64,000 nucleotides of DNA from Aquimarina latercula DSM 2041 (lineage in GTDB: Bacteria > Bacteroidota > Bacteroidia > Flavobacteriales > Flavobacteriaceae): contig NZ_AUMK01000004.1 of the NCBI RefSeq assembly GCF_000430645.1, positions 1 to 64,000 on the forward strand, read 5' to 3'. Below, piece after piece: positions 1-8,172 of this stretch (its first letter is position 1; the number at the start of each line of letters is the position of its first letter). A program made the translations under genes and the position numbers. The notes beneath the pieces are model-generated. The model had not been told where the DNA came from. It did not search any database and saw nothing but the letters and a program-made list of their open reading frames with translations.

Positions 1-4
1 CGTT
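1..4 (+). repeat. Right end of a truncated attC-like site
   Basis: The window opens with CGTTGTGTAGC. GTT at 2-4 is the right core of a site whose body lies off-window, and GTTGTGTAGC is the exact reverse complement of GCTACACAAC at 466, after the first gene. Confidence 0.75.
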
Positions 5-22
5 GTGTAGCATTAAAAAATT

Positions 23-484
23 ATGTGTGATTTCGAAAATAGAATAAAATTTTGTTCTTGTGATAAAGAAAGTATAAAGTTTCGAAAACCAAAAAAATTT
101 ATAAGAAAGAAAGGGAAGCTAGTCGAGCAGATTAATCCAAAAGACTCTAAAATTCCGTTAGAATACATTTGGACTCTTTTCAAATTTGATGGAGAAAAAG
201 AAATTACGGAAATAGGTCGATATATGATGCCAATAAATGATTTAGGTAATGGATTAAATGCGGAATGGATTGCTTTGAATTTAAACTGTGAAGATTGTTT
301 TGACTTTGAATATACTCCTAGTGAAGGCGATAATTTGAAAATTCATGAAAATGTTATTATGAGTGCTTATCTTTCTTTTATATATAGAAATGGTGAATGG
401 ATTATCGATCATCACAGTCCTTGGTCGACAGAAATATCTAAATTAAAAGAGGGAAAGATAAAAACGCTACACAACAAAGTATAA
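23..484 (+). CDS. Unrecognised 153-aa cassette protein
   Basis: First cassette gene. ATG at 23 follows the cassette start by 19 bases. The protein has no signal peptide or membrane segment and looks cytosolic. It has a Cys cluster near the N-terminus (C2, C11, C13), a basic stretch around residues 20-35, and a later NCEDC motif, which might bind metal or simply be structural. The C-terminal residues HNKV and the stop codon are encoded by the attC-like site that follows, since the reading frame runs through its left core. The size and solitary soluble nature would fit a small immunity or antitoxin-like protein, but no family is recognised. Confidence 0.75.
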   Translation: MCDFENRIKFCSCDKESIKFRKPKKFIRKKGKLVEQINPKDSKIPLEYIWTLFKFDGEKEITEIGRYMMPINDLGNGLNAEWIALNLNCEDCFDFEYTPSEGDNLKIHENVIMSAYLSFIYRNGEWIIDHHSPWSTEISKLKEGKIKTLHNKV

Positions 485-516
485 AAAGCATTAAAACGAT
501 TTTTATACAAACCGTT
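466..516 (+). repeat. attC-like site 1 (family M, short)
   Basis: Left core GCTACACAAC matches the cassette start at position 2. The body is a simple hairpin, GTATAAAAA/TTTTTATAC, and the site ends CCGTT at 516. This is the shortest site in the array, about 50 bp. Confidence 0.8.
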
Positions 517-531
517 AGCAACAATAGAAAT

Positions 532-1074
532 ATGAAGATTGAATATAAATTAAATGAGGAGGATTTTCTAATTCATCTTTGGTATCAACTGGAGAACCAT
601 AAGGACTTCCACAAAGCAAAATTGCAATACTATTTTAGAGTTCCTTCTATAATTATTCTAGTTGGACTTGTATTGTCGTTTGTTTTGAATGACTATTCTT
701 ATTTAACAATTTGTTTATTAATATCTCCAGTTTGGTTATTTTTTGCTCCTAAGCTTTATAAAAAAGAAAAGCAGAAGGAAATAGAAATGATTGCTAAAAA
801 TCATGTTAGAAAGAGAGACAGTGAGAGTGCTATATTAATTATTAAAGATGATCACATTATAGGCAAAGAGGATTTTTCTGAATCTAAGCACTATAAAACT
901 GAAATCGCTAATCTTACGGAAATCGAAAATTATTACATAATTAATTTAAAAGATCAGGTTAATAAGCTTCTCATTCCTAAAGAGTATATAACCAAACCAA
1001 AAGAATTTGTTAATAAATTGACTAATATGGACGTCCAATATATCGACAACTCGCACTGGCGATGGGAAAAATAA
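532..1074 (+). CDS. YcxB-like membrane protein
   Basis: A 180-aa protein with a cytosolic N-terminal stretch, two adjacent membrane segments (about residues 36-53 and 57-72), and a soluble C-terminal domain of about 100 residues. That layout, with a short N-terminal arm, a hairpin of two helices and a PH-like tail beginning near the basic stretch KKEKQKEIE, is that of the YcxB-like family, whose function is not known. It is the only gene of its cassette, starting 16 bases after the core GTT. The assignment rests on architecture and general sequence character. Confidence 0.7.
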   Translation: MKIEYKLNEEDFLIHLWYQLENHKDFHKAKLQYYFRVPSIIILVGLVLSFVLNDYSYLTICLLISPVWLFFAPKLYKKEKQKEIEMIAKNHVRKRDSESAILIIKDDHIIGKEDFSESKHYKTEIANLTEIENYYIINLKDQVNKLLIPKEYITKPKEFVNKLTNMDVQYIDNSHWRWEK

Positions 1075-1076
1075 AA

Positions 1077-1245
1077 TGTTGCTAACATTATATATGAAAT
1101 CAGAGCAATTTAGTGCCAAATCAAAAGGTTATTTCATTTTTGCAAAGGCGCTAGATTTTTATAAGTTTAATAAGAAATAAAAATGCGCAGATAGATCGAT
1201 TGGTTCTGGCTTGTTTGCCTTGCTCCGATTCATATATTTGGCGTT
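1077..1245 (+). repeat. attC-like site 2 (family F)
   Basis: Left core TGTTGCTAAC complements the cassette start GTTAGCAACA at 514. It ends TTTGGCGTT at 1245. A TATATTTG box (TAnnTTTG pattern) lies about 10 bases before the crossover and could promote the next cassette gene. Confidence 0.88.
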
Positions 1246-1274
1246 GTACACAATATCATTACGCAAAAACAAGA

Positions 1275-1727
1275 ATGAAAAAACAAAAAAAAGATTCTCA
1301 TAGGATAGATTTTATTGAAAGTTGGAATTCTATTGAAGAATTTTATAGTTCTTTTGATGGAGATTGGAGTTCAAGAGGTAAAGATGCTTTACGTTTGATT
1401 AAACAAATGCGAGATTTAGGGCTAGATGAAAAAATAAGAGCCGGACAGGCATTGACGACTTTAGTATTATCAAGGAATAGAAACCATGGTTTAAACAAGG
1501 AACCTCACATACAAATCCATTTTTCTGGAAACAATAAAATGAGTGTCATTTCAAATTTTAATGGAGAAGATATTTTTAATAGTCCAGATATAAGTATTAA
1601 ACTTGAAGTTAATTATTCTGGATATATTTATGAAATGATTCAAAAGTTACTAGATAAAGAAATAATATTGAATGAATATGAAGAAGAAGACCTTGACACA
1701 TTTTTTGCTTCTTTAGATAATGATTAA
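1275..1727 (+). CDS. Unrecognised acidic cassette protein, paralogue of 21004..21463
   Basis: A 150-aa soluble protein. An open frame extends upstream to 1200 but lies inside the recombination site, so ATG at 1275 is chosen. It is clearly homologous to the gene at 21004, sharing blocks DFIESW, LIKQMRDLGLD, RAGQ, LSRN, KEPHI, SNFNGE, VNYSGY and an acidic C-terminus ending ASLDND. The two cassettes also begin with the same bases (GTTGTACACAATATC), so they are diverged copies of one cassette now followed by different site families. No named family is recognised. The compact acidic form would suit an immunity-type protein, which is only a guess. Confidence 0.8.
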   Translation: MKKQKKDSHRIDFIESWNSIEEFYSSFDGDWSSRGKDALRLIKQMRDLGLDEKIRAGQALTTLVLSRNRNHGLNKEPHIQIHFSGNNKMSVISNFNGEDIFNSPDISIKLEVNYSGYIYEMIQKLLDKEIILNEYEEEDLDTFFASLDND

Positions 1728-1752
1728 CTAAAAGTAGAATTCTAAAAAGTAC

Positions 1753-1948
1753 TGTGTACAACACGGTGTATAAAACATAGCTAATAAGTGCTAAACCGAA
1801 AAGTTTATGTTTATTTACAAAGTCCGCCAAATTTTTAATTTGGCTTTTAAAAAGAGAAAAATTAAAAACAAAATATAAAAATTTGGCTCGGTGTTAAATC
1901 CAAAATGCAGTATCTTTTTACACGCTACGATTTCACACACAAACCGTT
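1753..1948 (+). repeat. attC-like site 3 (family B)
   Basis: Left core TGTGTACAAC complements GTTGTACACA at 1243. The outer stem is GTGTATAAAACATAGC with GCTACGATTTCACACAC, and the inner pair CCGCCAAAT/ATTTGGC. It ends CCGTT. Length about 196 bp, longer than the roughly 57-141 bp usual for known attC sites. Confidence 0.88.
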
Positions 1949-2008
1949 GTAGAGCATATAGAAAAAAGCCTTCTGAAATTTATCTTGTATAAAGAATAAA
2001 GTCTTTCT

Positions 2009-2563
2009 ATGGAATATCAAAAACTTGGAAAACATAATAAATCAGTCTTATTATTAATCTTAATACCTTTTATTTTTTGTTCTTGTGCTACAGCATTAAA
2101 AATAAAAAAAACCGAGATCCTGAATATTGATAACAATTTTTCTGGAGTGTATCAAAATTCCCCTGAAAAATCAAAAAGTAGTAATCACGTCCGAAACGAT
2201 AAGTCAGAATTATTATCATTATTTAAACTGTCGCGACCTAATATAGACTCTGTTTCCATAAGCTTTACTGAGGATAACATCCTCCAAATTTCTTTTAAAA
2301 ATGGCTCTTTAAAAAAAACTGAAAAATTTAAAGGTAAATTTAAAAACAAAGGATATTACGAGTTTTTCTTTAATAAGAAAAATATTCAGATACTACCCTT
2401 TATTCCGATTATTTATAGTAATATCTATATAGATAGAATTAGAATTTATCTGACGATAGATGGAGATTTGATTATTGAAAAGTATTGGGATCATAGTGGC
2501 AATATATTCATTCTAGGATCTAGTCATAGCGGAAAAATTCAAAATTTCTTTAAAAAGACTTAA
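2009..2563 (+). CDS. Putative lipoprotein, unrecognised
   Basis: A 184-aa protein whose N-terminus carries a basic stretch, a hydrophobic run (SVLLLILIPFIFC) and a lipobox-like FCSC, so it is probably an inner- or outer-membrane-anchored lipoprotein. The mature part is basic and beta-rich in character, with no motif I can name. It starts 61 bases into its cassette with ATG at 2009. Nothing in its sequence indicates a substrate or partner. Confidence 0.72.
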   Translation: MEYQKLGKHNKSVLLLILIPFIFCSCATALKIKKTEILNIDNNFSGVYQNSPEKSKSSNHVRNDKSELLSLFKLSRPNIDSVSISFTEDNILQISFKNGSLKKTEKFKGKFKNKGYYEFFFNKKNIQILPFIPIIYSNIYIDRIRIYLTIDGDLIIEKYWDHSGNIFILGSSHSGKIQNFFKKT

Positions 2564-2608
2564 AATCTATAGTTTATAGAGATAATTAGACAAAATAAAT
2601 AACAATAC

Positions 2609-2779
2609 GCTCCACAACATCATATATGAAATCAGAGCAAAATATAGTGCTAGATCAGAAGGTCATTTCCTTTTTGCAATGGCGCTAGATTTTTATAAAT
2701 TAAACAAGAAATAAAAATGCGCAGATAGATCGATTGGTTTAGGCTTTTTTGCCTTGCTCCGATTCATATATTTGGCGTT
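2609..2779 (+). repeat. attC-like site 4 (family F)
   Basis: Left core GCTCCACAAC pairs with the cassette start GTTGTAGAGC at 1946 with one mismatch. It ends TTTGGCGTT at 2779. Nearly identical in body to sites 2 and 15. Confidence 0.87.
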
Positions 2780-2794
2780 ACCTGCAAGCTGAAA

Positions 2795-3481
2795 ATGAAA
2801 ACCGAACGAAAAATAAAAATAGCCGAATCATTCTCGAATAAATATGCTGATACTGAATTGGATATTGACTTATCACAAAAAGAGTTCGAACTTTTAGACA
2901 GAGGAATTTTTGCCGGAAGTATGGATGAAAAATGGAATATCTTCATTCATAACGATTCGTTATTCTTTGCAAGAAGTTGGACTAACAATTGTATTTACAA
3001 AGCTGATTTAGAAATTAAAAGACGTGGAATAAAACTCAAGAACTTAAAAGTTACAAGAAATACAGATGAATACAAGGGAACAGATTTAAAGTCGGACACA
3101 GACCTCTTTAAAAAATTGCTTCAAATGTATTTGGATAGAGAAGATTTATATATTGACGAGAGAGTTAATCTTCCACTAATTAAATTAACGATAGAAAAAT
3201 ATAGTGAAGAGAATAAATTAAAAAAAAGCATTGGTTCTCAAAGTATCGAATTGAATCTACGGATTTATAACTCTTTGATAGAATCAAGTTCCGATTATAT
3301 AACTGTAAACGGACTTGATGAATTGACTAACAATACTAAAAAATATGACTCGAATTACGAACTGTTAAGTTTGCATATTTCGAATAAAGAAAACCCAAAG
3401 GATTCGACAACTTTCTTTTTCAATCAAGAAGGAACAGAATTAGTTGGGAAAATTACAACCGAAAGAAAAGCCAGCAGGTAA
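2795..3481 (+). CDS. Unrecognised 228-aa cassette protein
   Basis: Soluble, charged protein with ATG at 2795, 16 bases after the core GTT. It has no signal peptide and no membrane helix. An N-terminal part with the segment AGSMDEKWNIFIHNDSLFFARSW and a later Asp-rich region suggest a globular alpha/beta protein. The stop codon TAA lies inside the left core of the following site (GCAGGTAAC), so coding sequence and recombination site abut without spacing. No family is recognised. Confidence 0.75.
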   Translation: MKTERKIKIAESFSNKYADTELDIDLSQKEFELLDRGIFAGSMDEKWNIFIHNDSLFFARSWTNNCIYKADLEIKRRGIKLKNLKVTRNTDEYKGTDLKSDTDLFKKLLQMYLDREDLYIDERVNLPLIKLTIEKYSEENKLKKSIGSQSIELNLRIYNSLIESSSDYITVNGLDELTNNTKKYDSNYELLSLHISNKENPKDSTTFFFNQEGTELVGKITTERKASR

Positions 3482-3664
3482 CACGGTGTATAAAACATAG
3501 CTAATAAGTGCTTAATCGAAAGGTTGGCTTTTATTTACGAAAACCGCCAAATTTTTAATTTAGCTTTAAAACTAAAAAATTAAAACAAAATATAAAAAAT
3601 TGGCTCTGTGCTAAACTCAAAATGTAGTATCTTTTTACACGCTACGTTTCATACACGAACCGTT
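3474..3664 (+). repeat. attC-like site 5 (family B)
   Basis: Left core GCAGGTAAC complements GTTACCTGC at 2777 and contains the stop codon of the preceding gene. It ends ACCGTT at 3664. Confidence 0.87.
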
Positions 3665-3685
3665 AGGTGCAATTCCAAAAAACCG

Positions 3686-4414
3686 ATGAAAATACCGAAA
3701 ATAAAAGGAATAATAGACAGAAGGATTTTAATCAATTATCAAGTTGACAAAGAAGTTCTGGCAAATTACTTACCAAAACCTTTTAAACCTAAATTAGTAA
3801 ACGGAAAAGGAATTGCTGGAATTTGTCTAATCAGACTAAAAGAAATTCGACCTAAAGGTTTACCAAAACAAATCGGAATATCTTCTGAGAATGGAGCTCA
3901 CAGAATTGCAGTTGAATGGACTGAAAATGGCATTCAAAAAGAAGGAGTTTATATTCCAAGGAGAGATACTTCTTCTAAACTGAATTCTTTGGCTGGAGGA
4001 ACCATATTCCCTGGAATTCATCATTTAGCAGATTTCTCAGTAAGTGAAAATAATGGCAATTACGAAGTTGGATTTGTAAGCGATGACAAAACTTCTCTAT
4101 CGATTAAAGCAAAAGAAACTGACACTTGGAATAACGAAAGCGTGTTTGAAAATCTCCAATGTGTATCTGATTTCTTTGAAGATGGCTCTATTGGATATTC
4201 CCCCGACAAAAATGACTACGATGGACTTGAGTTAAAAGCTTATAATTGGAAAATATCGCTTTTAGATGTTGAGGATGTAAAATCAAGCTTTTTTGAGAAT
4301 GAAAGTATTTTCCCAAAAGGCTCTGTAAAATTTGACAATGCACTTTTGATGAAAGACATTGAACACGAATGGATAGGATTGGACAAAATAAAAACTACAC
4401 CTAACAAGGTATAA
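3686..4414 (+). CDS. DUF2071 family protein
   Basis: A 242-aa protein resembling the YqjF-like DUF2071 family: an N-terminal IDRRILINYQVDKEVLANYLPKPFKP segment, then GIAGICLIRLKEIRPKGLP, HRIAVEW, GVYIPRRDT and GIHHLADF blocks in the expected order. The family folds as an acetoacetate-decarboxylase-like beta barrel; its reaction is not established. The frame is open back to 3608 but that part is recombination-site sequence, so ATG at 3686 is chosen. The C-terminus (TPNKV and stop) is encoded by the next site. The gene is alone in its cassette. Confidence 0.82.
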   Translation: MKIPKIKGIIDRRILINYQVDKEVLANYLPKPFKPKLVNGKGIAGICLIRLKEIRPKGLPKQIGISSENGAHRIAVEWTENGIQKEGVYIPRRDTSSKLNSLAGGTIFPGIHHLADFSVSENNGNYEVGFVSDDKTSLSIKAKETDTWNNESVFENLQCVSDFFEDGSIGYSPDKNDYDGLELKAYNWKISLLDVEDVKSSFFENESIFPKGSVKFDNALLMKDIEHEWIGLDKIKTTPNKV

Positions 4415-4589
4415 AAAACATAGGGCATTTGTGTTAACTCCAAAGTTCTGTGTCTACTTGCAAAGCCCGCCAAATATAAAATTTGACGTTTTCAATAAAA
4501 AAAGATAAAAGCAAAATATTATATTTGGCTTAGTACCAAACCGAAACGTATTGCTTATCACCTGCCCTACGTTTCTTACACGAGACGTT
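4398..4589 (+). repeat. attC-like site 6 (family C)
   Basis: Left core CACCTAAC complements the cassette start GTTAGGTG at 3662. It ends GACGTT at 4589. It supplies the last codons of the DUF2071 gene. Confidence 0.87.
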
Positions 4590-4604
4590 AGCTAACATAT
4601 ACTA

Positions 4605-5318
4605 ATGAATAAATTAAATATATTTCTGCTCCTGGTTCTTACCCTACTTAGTTGTAATGAAGAGTTCGAATCGGCTAATATCTCAAGTGAATTAAGAGGA
4701 AAAACTTTTAATATGATCGCGGAATCTGAAAAAGACACTCTAATTATTGATTTTAAAGATTCAACATATTTAATGGTTCAGCATAATGATAAATTACGTC
4801 CATATAGAGTTTCCACTTTTAAAAATTCTAATTTCTTGATTCTAGACAATGGAGTAATGGGAATTAAAAAAAATGGAACTGACAGTTATGAAGGATTATT
4901 TATTGGTGAAGAAGATCATATAGTTAAAATGATTCGTAGAAAAACAAATTGGACAAAAGAAATGTTATATGGAAAATGGATCCAAGATGAATATAAAAAT
5001 CAAACGAAAGAAACTGCTCCTCCTCCACCTCCTCTTATAACAAATACAGATTTTGAATGGCCTCCATATTATGAAATCACTGAAGAAAAAATCAAACTTA
5101 ACTCATTTGAAATTTCAGAATCTGATATAAAAATTAATCACTCAAATGAATTTATCTTGATGGAATTACTCAATCCTATCGACGGACAAGAAAGAAAATG
5201 GAGAATAAAAGAATTGACGGATAAAACGATGGTCATTAATAGAATGGTAAGAAGTGGACAAAAGTTTGAATTTATGGATAAATATTCAGGAGATATAAAA
5301 CTGACAAAAAAACGTTAG
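4605..5318 (+). CDS. Putative lipoprotein with a proline run
   Basis: A 237-aa protein with a lipoprotein signal (MNKLNIFLLLVLTLLSC, Cys17 the likely lipidated residue). The mature part holds two repeated-looking halves typical of extracytoplasmic lipocalin-like proteins and a PPPPP run near residue 140. It is alone in its cassette, with ATG 18 bases after the core, and its stop codon TAG lies within GTTAGCTAAC of the next site. No named family. Confidence 0.75.
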   Translation: MNKLNIFLLLVLTLLSCNEEFESANISSELRGKTFNMIAESEKDTLIIDFKDSTYLMVQHNDKLRPYRVSTFKNSNFLILDNGVMGIKKNGTDSYEGLFIGEEDHIVKMIRRKTNWTKEMLYGKWIQDEYKNQTKETAPPPPPLITNTDFEWPPYYEITEEKIKLNSFEISESDIKINHSNEFILMELLNPIDGQERKWRIKELTDKTMVINRMVRSGQKFEFMDKYSGDIKLTKKR

Positions 5319-5483
5319 CTAACAACATATATGTGATCATAGCAGCTAAGTGATGAATCGAATGGTTGTAGTATTTTTGGTAAGGCGCAATGCTTGCAGA
5401 ATGAAAAAGTTAGCAACCAATGCGCAGAAATATCGAAAAGCAAGGTAACATTTTGCCCTGCTACGACACATATATTAAACGTT
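5315..5483 (+). repeat. attC-like site 7 (family A)
   Basis: The left core GTTAGCTAAC is itself palindromic and matches the cassette start GTTAGCTAAC at 4587. It ends TAAACGTT at 5483. Confidence 0.88.
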
Positions 5484-5489
5484 ATGGCA

Positions 5490-5651
5490 CATACTCAGAA
5501 TGTGAAAAGCAATACGCTACGGCGGACAAAAGCCAGACCTGTGACTTGAGTATGTTTTTGATAGTTAGTCCCAAATCGAAAAAAAGCGATGGAAAAACCA
5601 ATATCGACAAGTGTTTTGAAGTAATAACTTGTTAAAAAAAAATCGCTTTTT
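5490..5651 (+). repeat. Nested inverted repeats in the leader of cassette 8
   Basis: CATACTCA at 5490 pairs with TGAGTATG at 5547, and AAAAAGCGAT at 5581 pairs with ATCGCTTTTT at 5642. They fill the 207 bases between the site and the next gene, where no convincing gene exists. They may be a worn or unlisted short recombination site, or a structured leader RNA. Confidence 0.45.
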
Positions 5652-5690
5652 ACACTGATCAGCATCGGAATTAAAAACAACATTCGGAAA

Positions 5691-5930
5691 ATGAAAGAAA
5701 GTGAATTGGAAAAAAAGATAAAAGATCTAATCAAGGATAAAATAATCGTTGAACGAATAAATTTAGAAAAATCAATTTATATCTACAGTAAAGAAAAAGA
5801 AGATCAGAAATTTGCTGGTCCTCCTTTATACGTGAATAAGGAAACAGGTGATTACAAGTTCTTATATGTTGCCGATGTAATAAATGATCATCAAGACTTA
5901 AAAGATTACTTTGATTCCAATAATGATTGA
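5691..5930 (+). CDS. Small unrecognised acidic protein
   Basis: A 79-aa soluble protein starting at ATG 5691. The N-terminal third is a charged helix (ESELEKKIKDLIKDKI). The rest contains AGPPLYVNKETGDYKFLYVADVINDHQDL and an Asn/Asp-rich end. Its position well inside the cassette, after a structured leader of about 200 bases, is unusual for this array. Possibly a small immunity or antitoxin-like protein, without direct support. Confidence 0.65.
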   Translation: MKESELEKKIKDLIKDKIIVERINLEKSIYIYSKEKEDQKFAGPPLYVNKETGDYKFLYVADVINDHQDLKDYFDSNND

Positions 5931-5970
5931 GAAGAATACATTCAATACTGTTTAATCAAAAAAGATACAC

Positions 5971-6138
5971 GCCATAACAACATATATGTGATCATAGCAG
6001 CTAGGTGATGAATCAAATGGTTCGTCTATATTTGGTGAGGCACAATGCTTGCCGAAAGTAAAAGTTAGCAATCAATGCGCAGAAAAATCGAAAAGCAAGG
6101 TAACATTTTGCCCTGCTACGACACATATATTAAACGTT
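5971..6138 (+). repeat. attC-like site 8 (family A)
   Basis: Left core GCCATAAC complements the cassette start GTTATGGC at 5481. It ends TAAACGTT at 6138. Confidence 0.88.
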
Positions 6139-6164
6139 ATAGCACATTCCAGAAAATCAATTAG

Positions 6165-6710
6165 ATGAAATTATTAAACTTCTTAAAAAATAAAAAGTCG
6201 AATAAAAATCGCTTGGAAATTTATGATGGTTCAGGTTTTATTGGATTTGTAAACACTCAATTATATAAGACATTCATTAATGAGGATTGGGAATTGGAAG
6301 ACGTACTTAAGCGATTTAACGATGAAACGAATAACAAAAATTGTGTTATTTGGAATACTGGAACTCAAAATTTAATGACTATTGATTTACTTGATGAGTT
6401 TACGTCCAAATCAGCTTTCAGAGATATTAAAACTCAAGTCAAAGTAACTAATGAATGCCTATATCTTGTTAATTATGATGATTTAACAATGTGTGCCCAA
6501 TATTCTGATGAAAAATTACCATCTGATATGAATGCGGATTTAAAATTGGAATTAGAAAACGGACTTTACGATATAGAAATAAGACAAATGTTTGACCCTG
6601 AAAATTATACATTGGAGAATTACCCTGAACCCTGCTTTGAAATCAAACTAAAGTTGAATGAGTCTGAAATTGATTCGAAGTTTGAAAAAGTAATATGGTG
6701 GAACGAATAA
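6165..6710 (+). CDS. Unrecognised 181-aa cassette protein
   Basis: Soluble protein beginning with ATG at 6165, 29 bases after the core. The start MKLLNFLKNKKSNKN is basic. The central part (DGSGFIGFVN, NCVIWNTGTQNLMTIDLLDE) and an acidic C-terminus ending KVIWWNE suggest a globular cytosolic protein. No signal peptide or membrane segment is seen. It is the only gene of its cassette. I do not recognise the family. Confidence 0.75.
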   Translation: MKLLNFLKNKKSNKNRLEIYDGSGFIGFVNTQLYKTFINEDWELEDVLKRFNDETNNKNCVIWNTGTQNLMTIDLLDEFTSKSAFRDIKTQVKVTNECLYLVNYDDLTMCAQYSDEKLPSDMNADLKLELENGLYDIEIRQMFDPENYTLENYPEPCFEIKLKLNESEIDSKFEKVIWWNE

Positions 6711-6711
6711 C

Positions 6712-6900
6712 GTGCTATAACAACACCTATGCGATAATGCGGTTTTTGGTATAATCGAAATGTCATTACTTATTTGGTTTGTCGCCAAAGTATTAAATTT
6801 AGTATTTTAGAAAAAATAAAAACAAAACATAAACTTTGGCTAAGTGCTAGCTCGAAAACCAGTTATTTTCTGCTACCGCACTACGCATAGGCAGAACGTT
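6712..6900 (+). repeat. attC-like site 9 (family D)
   Basis: Left core GTGCTATAAC is the exact reverse complement of GTTATAGCAC at 6136. It ends GAACGTT at 6900. Confidence 0.9.
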
Positions 6901-6916
6901 GTAGGTAATAAAAAAA

Positions 6917-7942
6917 ATGAACGGAAACGATAATTCAAATGGGTACTTTTTTTCTAAAGGAAAATATGGCTATTCTCTTTCAATCTACGATATGGGTGAC
7001 GAAATAGAATTGATTTCTTGGGATTTAAATGGTAATCTTATCACTTTAGATTCTTTAAATTTAAAAAAAGAACACCTTGATATCGATTATTTTATGGCAA
7101 GATACCCTAAGGTAATAAAACATATTGATGAAATAGCCAATGGTCAATTATGGAGTAGTTTAAGTGAAGTTGCATATATAGGCTCTGGAGTTAGTGAAGA
7201 ATTAGGAAGGAGATTGACTTGGGCTTATGAAAGAAAATTAAGAATAAAACAAGGTCTTTACAATTTTAATAATGATTTAATACCATATTTCATTGAGCAA
7301 AATGAAATGAAAGAGAAGGTTGTTAAAAAAGATGTGTTTTCTAATCCTTTAAAATTAATTGGAGGTGTAGATGTTGCATATAATGAAGAGCAACAAAAAA
7401 TGATTGGTGCAATTGTAGTTCTTGATAGACAAAACTTTGAAATAATAGATAAATCGTATTTTGAAATGGAAATTTCATTTCCTTACGTACCTGGTTTATT
7501 TTCATTTAGAGAAGTCCCTTCAATCATTGAAGCATATAATAGATTAAAAATAAAACCAGACATTATAATATGTGATGGTCAAGGTATTGCTCACCCTAAA
7601 GGAATTGGAATGGCAACACATTTAGGGATTAAACTAAATATACCAACAATAGGATGTGCTAAAAAAAAATTAATCGGTATTTGGGAAGAGAATAAATTAA
7701 ATATAGAAAGAGGTAGTTTAACTCCTTTGAAATGGAATAATGAGATTATAGGAAACGTATTAAGAACACAACATAACATAAAACCTCTATATATTAGTAT
7801 AGGACATAAAATAAGCTTAGAGACAGCTACATCATTAGTTTTAGAGTTATGCCCAGAGTTTCGCTTACCTGAAACAACAAGGAGATCTGACCAAATGGTT
7901 AATAAATTAATGAAGGATAGATTATCTAATGAGGAAGAGTAA
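6917..7942 (+). CDS. nfi: Endonuclease V with N-terminal extension
   Basis: Residues from about 140 on match endonuclease V, which cuts DNA or RNA one base 3' of deoxyinosine/inosine. The matching motifs are GGVDVAY (catalytic Asp near 152), the PYVPGLFSFREVPS block (Glu of FRE), DGQGIAHPKGIGMATHLG (Asp and substrate-loop residues) and IGCAKKKLIG. The protein is 341 aa against about 220-230 usual for the family. The first 115 or so residues form an added domain with no motif I can name (YGYSLSIYDMGDEIELISWDL). It sits alone in a cassette and starts at ATG 17 bases after the core site. A repair or RNA-editing-surveillance enzyme as a mobile cassette is unusual. Confidence 0.92.
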   Translation: MNGNDNSNGYFFSKGKYGYSLSIYDMGDEIELISWDLNGNLITLDSLNLKKEHLDIDYFMARYPKVIKHIDEIANGQLWSSLSEVAYIGSGVSEELGRRLTWAYERKLRIKQGLYNFNNDLIPYFIEQNEMKEKVVKKDVFSNPLKLIGGVDVAYNEEQQKMIGAIVVLDRQNFEIIDKSYFEMEISFPYVPGLFSFREVPSIIEAYNRLKIKPDIIICDGQGIAHPKGIGMATHLGIKLNIPTIGCAKKKLIGIWEENKLNIERGSLTPLKWNNEIIGNVLRTQHNIKPLYISIGHKISLETATSLVLELCPEFRLPETTRRSDQMVNKLMKDRLSNEEE

Positions 7943-7950
7943 AAAGACAC

Positions 7951-8142
7951 TACCTACAACAATAGCTATAATTAATATGGGTTTTGGTTCTTAACTCAAA
8001 GTTTAGAGCTTTTAACAAAGACCGCCAAATCTTTTGATTTGGCTTCAAAATGAAAAGATAAAACAAAATAAAAAGTTTTGGCTAAGTGCTTAATCGAAAG
8101 GACAGTTCCTTTTAATCCCGTACTAACCATAGCCGAGACGTT
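7951..8142 (+). repeat. attC-like site 10 (family E)
   Basis: Left core TACCTACAAC complements GTTGTAGGTA at 6898. Stem GCTATAATTAATATG with CGTACTAACCATAGC. It ends GACGTT at 8142. Confidence 0.88.
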
Positions 8143-8172
8143 GTAGCACATTACTCAAAAAAAATATAGAGA

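Noticed and set aside
1200..1274. Upstream extension of the gene at 1275
   Set aside because: The extension is recombination-site sequence; similar false extensions occur at 3608, 12162, 16298, 18442, 20980 and 41769.
1609..1830. Minus-strand ORFs throughout the array (for example 1609-1830, 7591-7950, 12323-12631)
   Set aside because: All are antisense to better genes or lie in repeats, with no motifs or start context.
5420..5635. ORF across site 7 and the leader of cassette 8
   Set aside because: It begins inside the recombination site and crosses a hairpin region; composition is not protein-like.
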